From: Pascua guehoae
Lineage: Eukaryota > Basidiomycota > Tremellomycetes > Trichosporonales > Trichosporonaceae
Length of the DNA stretch: 64,000 nt
NCBI GenBank assembly: GCA_001600415.1
Contig: BCJX01000009.1
Span: 993,925 to 1,057,924, forward strand
Reading direction: 5' to 3'
Below are positions 58,401-64,000 of this stretch, one piece after another (positions within the stretch are counted from its first letter, which is position 1; every line of letters begins with the position of its first letter). Made by a program: the position numbers and the translations under genes. The notes beneath the pieces were generated by a model. The model was not told the origin of the DNA. It saw nothing but the letters and a program-made list of their open reading frames with translations, and did no database searches.

Positions 58401-59285
58401 TACCCTCGCGGCACTCGTCCAAAATGCTCGCGCGGGCCACGCTCTGTCCACACAGCGTGTGCAGGATGGCGCCAAGGATATCGAGCGGCTCACGTCGACA
58501 TTGTTGCGTTCTGTGAGTAGCGTCCGGTGGTGGTATCAAGAGCACCCAGCTGACTGTAGCATGCGACGTCGTCCGAGACTGCGACAAAGGCGTACGGGTC
58601 CGCCAAGCGCAAGCTCGCGGCGATGCAAGAGGCGACCGAAGACTTTGCCGCCAACCTCGCCGTCGACGAGCCCACGGGCGACACGCCCCGCAAGCGCGCA
58701 TACGTGTTCCCGCAGACGTGGGAGCGCACCGAGCCGCGCTCTATGCTTGTCGCGGGCATGCGCCGGCGTGGTCTCGAGGGATATGGGAGTCGAGCAAGTG
58801 TCGCGAGCGTCCCGACCGTCGCGACCGTGAGCGCGAGTGGCGGTATGGCGGTGGTGGCGGCAAGCACCGACATAGCAGTGGCTAGCACCGCTACAACGGT
58901 CAGCAGGCGTAACAGCCAAGATGAGGCAATGTCCGAGGACACACTTGCCGATCTCAAGCCCGTATCGTCGACGACATCGCTTGCAAGCCTCGACGAGTCC
59001 GTCGAGCGCTCCCAGCCCGTCGAGCGATCACTCCCGCACCCGCTCCCACTCTCCCTCCCGTGCCCCGCCATTGAGCGCCCGCCCATGTCGCGGTCCGTGT
59101 CGCGCGAGCTGGACCGCAAGCACGGCCAGGTCGTGTCGCTCCCGTACGGCTATGTCGCGCATGCGCGCCCAAAGCGCAGCAAGACGGGCACGCTCGAGCG
59201 CGATCGTGAGCGCGAGCGCGAGAGGGCGCCGATGAGCGTGCTAGGCGAGGGCGGGAATATTCCCCGTAGGCGTCGGCGCGAGTGA
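55404..59285 (+). CDS. Kinesin-5 (BimC/Eg5 family) plus-end motor
   Basis: 1216 aa in six exons: 55404-55924, 55980-57402, 57444-58136, 58185-58317, 58358-58512, 58560-59285. Kinesin-5 is a tetrameric motor that slides antiparallel microtubules to build the bipolar spindle. N-terminal motor at about residues 55-430: start [14 protein letters not shown]-loop [11 protein letters not shown] (about residue 167; an intron splits this loop), switch [12 protein letters not shown], switch [16 protein letters not shown], and neck-proximal [20 protein letters not shown]. The coiled-coil stalk follows. The tail carries a BimC box, [13 protein letters not shown], at about residue 1014, whose Thr is a Cdk1 site in the family. 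The tail then becomes Ser/Arg-rich and ends in a basic segment ([13 protein letters not shown]). An Ala-rich insert ([20 protein letters not shown]) lies in the motor's beta-sheet region before YNFDKVFGP. Confidence 0.95.
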
Positions 59286-59637
59286 GCGCGGTGGAGACTG
59301 AGAGGCGGTGAGACACTGTGCGGTGTAGAGTGGTGTCCAGGGGGGCAAGAGACGCAGAGACGCTGGAGGAGCAGGAAGAGACACAGGAACAGGCCAGACG
59401 AGGGCTTTGTATGGCGGACAACGTGGACAGTTAGTAGCGCCGTATCGGTTGCGTTTGCAATCTTGATACATGTACATTGATATTGTGCAGATGCGGGGTA
59501 TGGGTGCGACTAGAGCGTGGACTGGGACAGCGTGATCGTGTGTGGTGAGACAGTAGTGTGGGAGAGGAGAGAAATGACGCCGACCCCGGCGCTAGGGCAG
59601 AGACGCGGCCGGGCAGGGACACTGCACGCAAAGCAGC
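59286..59637. other. Convergent 3' intergenic region kinesin-5 / UXT-like gene
   Basis: 352 bp between converging stop codons; no gene or special element is seen. Confidence 0.6.
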
Positions 59638-60993
59638 CTAATCCACCTGACCAACCTGCACCCCCGACTGCCCTGCCTCCTTTGCCTCGCGCTCGTCGGC
59701 CTCGCGGATCGCGCCCTCAAACTGGGCCACTTCCCAGCGGAGCCGCTCCTCGCGCTGTTCGAGGGCCGCACGGCGCTGGCGGAGGACGGCGGCGCGCTTG
59801 GTCGCGTACTCTGCCGCGGCGGGGGCGGGGAGGGACATGTGGATGTCCAGGCCGAGGTCGAGGGTTACGGTCGCGGTGGAGGGACTGGGCGTTAGTGCAT
59901 GTCCTTGGGAGGTGGGGGGAAGGGGTTTTGGGGGTGTGTGGGTACGGAGGAATGAGGGACGGTGAAGGGGTATGAGGACCGTGGAGATGATGGACGACAG
60001 AGGGAATAGGGGAATGCAAGGGGATAAAGCAGGGCTAGCTCGAAGGCAAGCTCGCCCGTCCGAGGCCGATGTAGTCACGGAAACGGCCAGCTGGCGATAG
60101 ACGACGGGGTGTCTTTGCGCGTTCGGCAAAGCAGGAAGGAGCGCGCCGAGCTGCCCGTAGAGTACAATGCGTGGTTGCTTTGCGGTCCACACCACGGCTC
60201 CGGCGCACTCGTGCTGACTCTAGCTGTCCCGACTGCTCGCGCCAGCCTGACAGTCGACAGCACGTACCGCTCACAACAGCCCACAGTGCAAGGCCAACGC
60301 TGCGAGACTCGAGAGCTCGCCTCCGTGTCACTCGATACTCCAGCACTGTCCACCAGACATTGACGGGCATTCCCCACATTCACCACAACCACACACACCC
60401 AAACCCACCCCCATCCCCAACACCCACCCCAAACCCACTCGCTCAACCCCTCCCCCCACCCCTCCCCACTCCCCCACACACAACCAACAACCAGCCCGAC
60501 TCACACAACAACATCCACCCACACCCCCGCCCCAAGCTCGGCCGGCGCGGGCCCCCGACCACTGGCGTCCTTTTCGCGCCCCAGGCGGCGCGCCACTTGT
60601 TCGCTGCGGTGTCAGTATCGGCGTGGCATATTGGCCTTTTGCCTTGGTCCGCAGGAGGATTCGGGCACAGCCGACCCAGACGACGCCTGGCCGCTGCCGA
60701 CCGCCAGGCGGCGTCGTCCGGGTCGAGTGGGGTGGGGTGGGGTGGGGTGGGGGGTCGCCGTCTGAATCTCCAGCTCGCCCGCTCCCCAGCCTGCCCCCAG
60801 CTCGTACTGCGCCGACGTGCGTCCCCAGACTGCCTAACCCGGTCCATCCGCCGCCTAACTACCACAGTTGCGCTGTGGAGAGTACGCACTAGTCGGCAAT
60901 ATCGGCGTCGACGCGGGCGAGGGCCTCGCGCGCTGCTGCGAGCGACGGGAGGAGGGCGGACGAGAGGTGGGCCGTGTACGCTGCGGATGACAT
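59638..60993 (-). CDS. UXT-like prefoldin alpha subunit, 3 exons
   Basis: 149-aa small coiled-coil protein. Exons on the minus strand: 60993-60890, 60603-60505, 59884-59638; total 450 nt, in frame. Exon 1 encodes MSSAAYTAHLSSALLPSLAA, the first helix. Exon 2 starts after ctgacaccgcag and gives YEQVARRLGREKDA, then ELGAGVWVDVVV, matching the 'dLGxgvfvdaxV' hairpin of UXT. Exon 3 continues PSTATVTLDLGLDIHMSLP, then a long helix (AAEYATKRAAVLRQRRAALE). The helix-hairpin-helix order and length match prefoldin alpha-class proteins; UXT is favoured over PFD5 because of the VxLGLGxxxxxxL block. UXT acts in prefoldin-like R2TP co-chaperone assemblies in animals; the role here is inferred. Introns are 286 and 620 nt, very large for such a small gene. 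Confidence 0.68.
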
Positions 60994-61705
60994 CGGTGTC
61001 GAAGGGCGGGCGGTCGGAGGGGGGCGGGTGTGTCGCGGTGGTTCGGTGGATCGGTGTCGCTAGGTAGCTCGGTAGCTAGGTAGCTAGGTAGCTAGGTAGC
61101 TAGGTAGCTAGGTAGCTAGGTGTGCTGAGCAGACAGGACCAGAGCCGAGGCGAGGGCTAGATGGACGCTGGGAACGGTGGCTCGGGCTGAGGGCGAGATG
61201 TGGCGAGGTTGCAGGTACGATGTCGACGATGGCGAGGCGCGAGATCAAACGATATGGCTCGTGGCTCGATTCTTTAGTCTCTGTGCTTGACGATTGATGC
61301 AAGTGGTAGTGTGTTGAGACGAGATGGAGAGTCGATAACAACACGAGGCCATGATGCATGGCAACTGAACTGCGTCGGGTGGACAAGTGGAGGTGGAGGT
61401 CGCCGCCACACGGCCTGCCTGTGGTGAAATGCCGAATTTCCAGGCTGAGGTTGCATCCTGGGTGGGCGATCCATCCCTGCACCTACACCTGCACCTGCAC
61501 CAGCCAGCCAGCCAGGACCCATCTCGACCTGCACCCCAGCTGCCAGCCCAGCCTACCTTCCAGTCGGATTTGCCTCCGCTCTCGCGCACGCCAGGCAGGT
61601 CCTCCAACCACCTCTCCCGCAATAGACCCCACCAAACCACCCCTCCTCACCACCACCCCCCTCTCTCACCCCCCCCCCCCCCCTACACAACCCCCACCCT
61701 CCGCC
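60994..61705. promoter_or_regulatory. Divergent promoter UXT-like / complex I 21-kDa subunit
   Basis: 712 bp between opposite start codons. It contains an 8-bp tandem repeat (next entry), ACCTGCACCTGCACC repeats at 61480-61500 and a poly-C run at about 61669-61682 just upstream of the complex I gene. Confidence 0.5.
61061..61120. repeat. (TAGGTAGC)n octamer repeat
   Basis: About seven tandem copies of TAGGTAGC, one carrying a substitution (TCGGTAGC), located 70-130 bp upstream of the UXT-like start codon. Confidence 0.85.
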
Positions 61706-63470
61706 ATGCCCGACAAGCACATTCCAACGCCGTACCCGCCCATCGACATGGACCCGCACTTTTCCCGTGTGGTGCGGTACATGCGCCCCACGGACCTGGC
61801 GCTGTGGGGCGGCGCGGCGGCCGCGGGCCCCCTCCTGCTCACGTTTATCGACCGCATCGACCCGTCCAAGGCGGCGGCGGGGATCCGGCCCGCGGTGCGC
61901 CTCACGGGCTTTTTGGGTGTGGTGGGCGGCTTCTTGCTGGCGTACCAGCAGAGCTCTTGTGAGTCGACACGAGCCGCCGCAGGCGGCGAGGCGAGGCCAA
62001 GCCAGGGGGTGATGCCAGGCCACGGGAGAAGGAGGGGTGCGGGGGTTCGAAGGCAGGAGGCAAGTTGGGAGATTGCAGGGTGGGGAGATGAGAGTGAGAT
62101 TGGGAGACGACGAGACCGAGAGTGGACGAGACGGAGAGTGCGAGCACGAGAGCGAGGACGGGCGGACATGGCCAGGACCCGGACGGATCGAGTCGTCCCC
62201 GGGATCGAGTCAAGGACTAGAGGCCCCGCGACATCGAGAAGACGAGCCCGACGACGCTGTACGAGCGGACAGCCGAGTTCAATCTGCCGTACGCGCCGTC
62301 TACTCCACTCTGCGTGGCGACATCGCCGCCGCTCTTGCGCGCATCTCGGGCTGCCACACCTCGTGGCACAAGTTGGACAGAGTCAATCTTGTGCCATATC
62401 GTGCTTGCCGATTGTTATCCATCTCCTCATGTTCTTGGCCACGCCTGCCCCTCACGTCCTCGTCCTCTCACTATCCGATGCCACACCTTGACCCGACGGC
62501 CACTCTACCTCCCGTCTCTCTCGCTTCTGCCCCCCAACAACCCNCCCCCCCCCCCGCGCACACCCACTAACACCCCAGTCCGCTTCATGGGCCTCAAGGA
62601 AAACGCGCGCGAGGCGGAAATGGACTTTGAAGAGCTCTCGCAGCGCGCCCGCGAGGGCAAGCCGCTCTACGGCGAGTCCGAGCTCTCGCCCTACCTCCAG
62701 GGCGTCGCCGCGCGCAACTCTACCTTTTCGCAGTTTAAGCTGCAGACGATGCCTTGGTGAGTGCCCCGCGCAGCGAGGCGCCAAGCGCCGAGTGAGCGGC
62801 GAGCGGGTAGCGAGTGAGCGGCGAGCAAGTAGCGCCGAGCCGGGTCGAGTGAGCGAGCGAGTAGCGAGTAGCCCGTGTCCCCAATAGCGAGCGTATCGGG
62901 GCCAGTATCGCACCTGTAGGCGAGCGGGAGATCGGGCCAAGTGCCAGCGCCGAACCGTGGGCTCGGGCTCGGACATGAGCGCGCTGCGCAGCGAGGGACC
63001 GGGCGAATGGGGAACAACTGTAGCACAGCACGGCGGCTAGGGTCGGCGTCGGGGACGTCGCTAGTCTGACGTGTGGAGCCTGGCGGCTAGCGGTGGCGGG
63101 AGCTGTTGGCCAGCAGTGGGCTTAAGCCACAGGACAAGCTCTGGGGATTTGGACGTGGGCGTCGCTTTGGTGATCCCGGGTGTTGGTTGGCGAATAGCTC
63201 GTCCTGTGGCACTCTCTCGTGACTCGTCTGCTCCGCGTCATAATGCCATCGTGCAGTCGGACTGTACTCGCTCTGTGCCACCTTTGGGCCGGCCCTCGTC
63301 CTTGCTGCCCACACCCAAACACCCAACTCCAGTCCCCAGCGTCTTCATCACCAACCACCATGCTCCACCCACCAACTTTGTATCAACTTTTACTAACACC
63401 CAGGTTCAACACTGTCAACCACAACCACCACGGCGTCGACACGTCCAAGTACACGAGCGGAAAAGAGTAA
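61706..63470 (+). CDS. NADH:ubiquinone oxidoreductase (complex I) 21-kDa subunit
   Basis: 165-aa accessory subunit of mitochondrial complex I. Exons 61706-61958, 62579-62756, 63404-63470; phases fit and both introns end in ctaacacc(c)cag. The start MPDKHIPTPYPPIDMDPHFS, then RVVRYMRPTDLALWGGAAAA, matches the N-terminal domain of the fungal 21-kDa subunit. A hydrophobic helix pair follows (TFIDRIDPSK, RLTGFLGVVGGFLLAYQQSS). Exon 2 gives FRFMGLKENAREAEMDFEEL and GKPLYGESELSPYLQGVAAR, the C-terminal domain. Exon 3 ends FNTVNHNHHGVDTSKYTSGK. No presequence is needed in this family. The two introns are 620 and 647 nt and together are 2.5 times the coding length. A single N (62544) lies in a C-rich part of intron 1. 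Confidence 0.92.
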
Positions 63471-64000
63471 GCTGCCCGGCCAGACGAGACACTGGCGCAG
63501 CGACAACTGGCACCCCATGGCCACACGCTGGGGTAAGCGGGATCGGGGCGACGCCGCGTGCCGTGCCGCGACCGAGGCCGCGCAGCCCGCATAGGAAGCA
63601 CGATGTATAACATGCATGACGGACGGTGCAGTGGGCGGTGGTACGGTGTACGGGTGGTGGTACGCGGGTACGGTGGAAAGGTGTACGGTGGGCGACGGTG
63701 GATGCGTATGGCGGGCACAGGGCTCGTGGTACGTAGGCTACATTGTTCGTGGCGGGTAACATGGTCGAAAGGGGGGGAGTGATTTGTGGAGAGTAGGGTT
63801 TGTGTGGGTGTGTGGAGGGAGGGGATGGGATGAATGGGTTTGGGGGGAGGGAATGATGGACAGCCTTGGCTGTATTAAAGAAGCGGCATTGTGGCCGAGT
63901 GCTGTGTGCTAGTGTGCAGATGCTGTGATGCCGGAATCATGTCGCAGACTGGGCCACGTGGGCGTCTGTCGCGTCCTCGGTGGCCTGCGGTGCGTCGGCC
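63471..64000. other. 3' flank of the complex I gene to window end
   Basis: 530 bp, G-rich on the plus strand (GTGGGTGTGTGG-type runs at 63800-63860). No complete gene; a possible 3' end of an off-window gene is listed next. Confidence 0.5.
63937..64000 (-). CDS. Possible C-terminus of a minus-strand gene continuing beyond the window
   Basis: A minus-strand frame is open from the window edge to a TGA at 63937-63939 and encodes about 20 residues rich in Ala, Asp and Thr (ADAPQATEDATDAHVAQSAT). Composition resembles a disordered tail. The stretch is too short to be sure; the convergent layout seen elsewhere makes it plausible. Confidence 0.22.
   Translation of the reverse strand, partial: ADAPQATEDATDAHVAQSAT

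Noticed and set aside
59885..60504. Open frames inside the long UXT-like intron (for example 60075-60479 minus)
   Set aside because: They looked like an extra exon, but direct joining of 60505 to 59884 gives the correct prefoldin hairpin without them.

Overview
The window is nuclear DNA of a compact, GC-rich fungus. The spliced genes, gtgagt-type donors, ctgac/ctaac branch sites, many introns of 35-60 nt, C-ending codons and gene families point to a basidiomycete yeast, most likely a Tremellomycete of the Trichosporonales/Cryptococcus side. No prokaryotic operon, CRISPR array, rRNA or tRNA gene was seen. Gene models below were assembled by reading splice sites by eye. Exon lengths were checked for phase where exons are listed.

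Left block (0.2-16.1 kb) is dense housekeeping DNA: a nuclear rim protein (NUR1-like), the Golgi Rab-GEF subunit RIC1 on the minus strand, the Hsp70 exchange factor FES1 divergent from it, a one-TM coiled-coil protein of the fungal family mislabelled 'hoxa13', and the coatomer alpha subunit. RIC1, coatomer alpha and possibly the TM protein all serve ER/Golgi membrane traffic.

Middle block (16.1-40.3 kb) is different. It has only three recognisable genes in 24 kb: a Zn2Cys6 transcription factor whose zinc cluster is split by a 16-nt microexon, a 12-TM MFS transporter with an 18-nt microexon, and a phytanoyl-CoA-dioxygenase-like Fe(II)/2-oxoglutarate enzyme. They are separated by 3.4-4.9 kb spacers holding small inverted-repeat (MITE-like) elements, microsatellites, a 41-C homopolymer and an assembly gap inside an 85-bp tandem repeat. 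Regulator plus transporter plus oxygenase suggests, but does not prove, a small metabolic island.

Right block (40.3-63.5 kb) returns to conserved genes: SSD1 (RNase II family; its four active-site Asp look intact), an unrecognised probable mitochondrial protein, a mitochondrial carrier, the AFG1-type AAA+ ATPase, a kinesin-5, a UXT-like prefoldin subunit and the complex I 21-kDa subunit. Several of these have introns of 200-650 nt, far longer than on the left. Four genes of this block are or may be mitochondrial (carrier, AFG1, complex I subunit, hypothetical protein), and they are arranged in divergent and convergent pairs.
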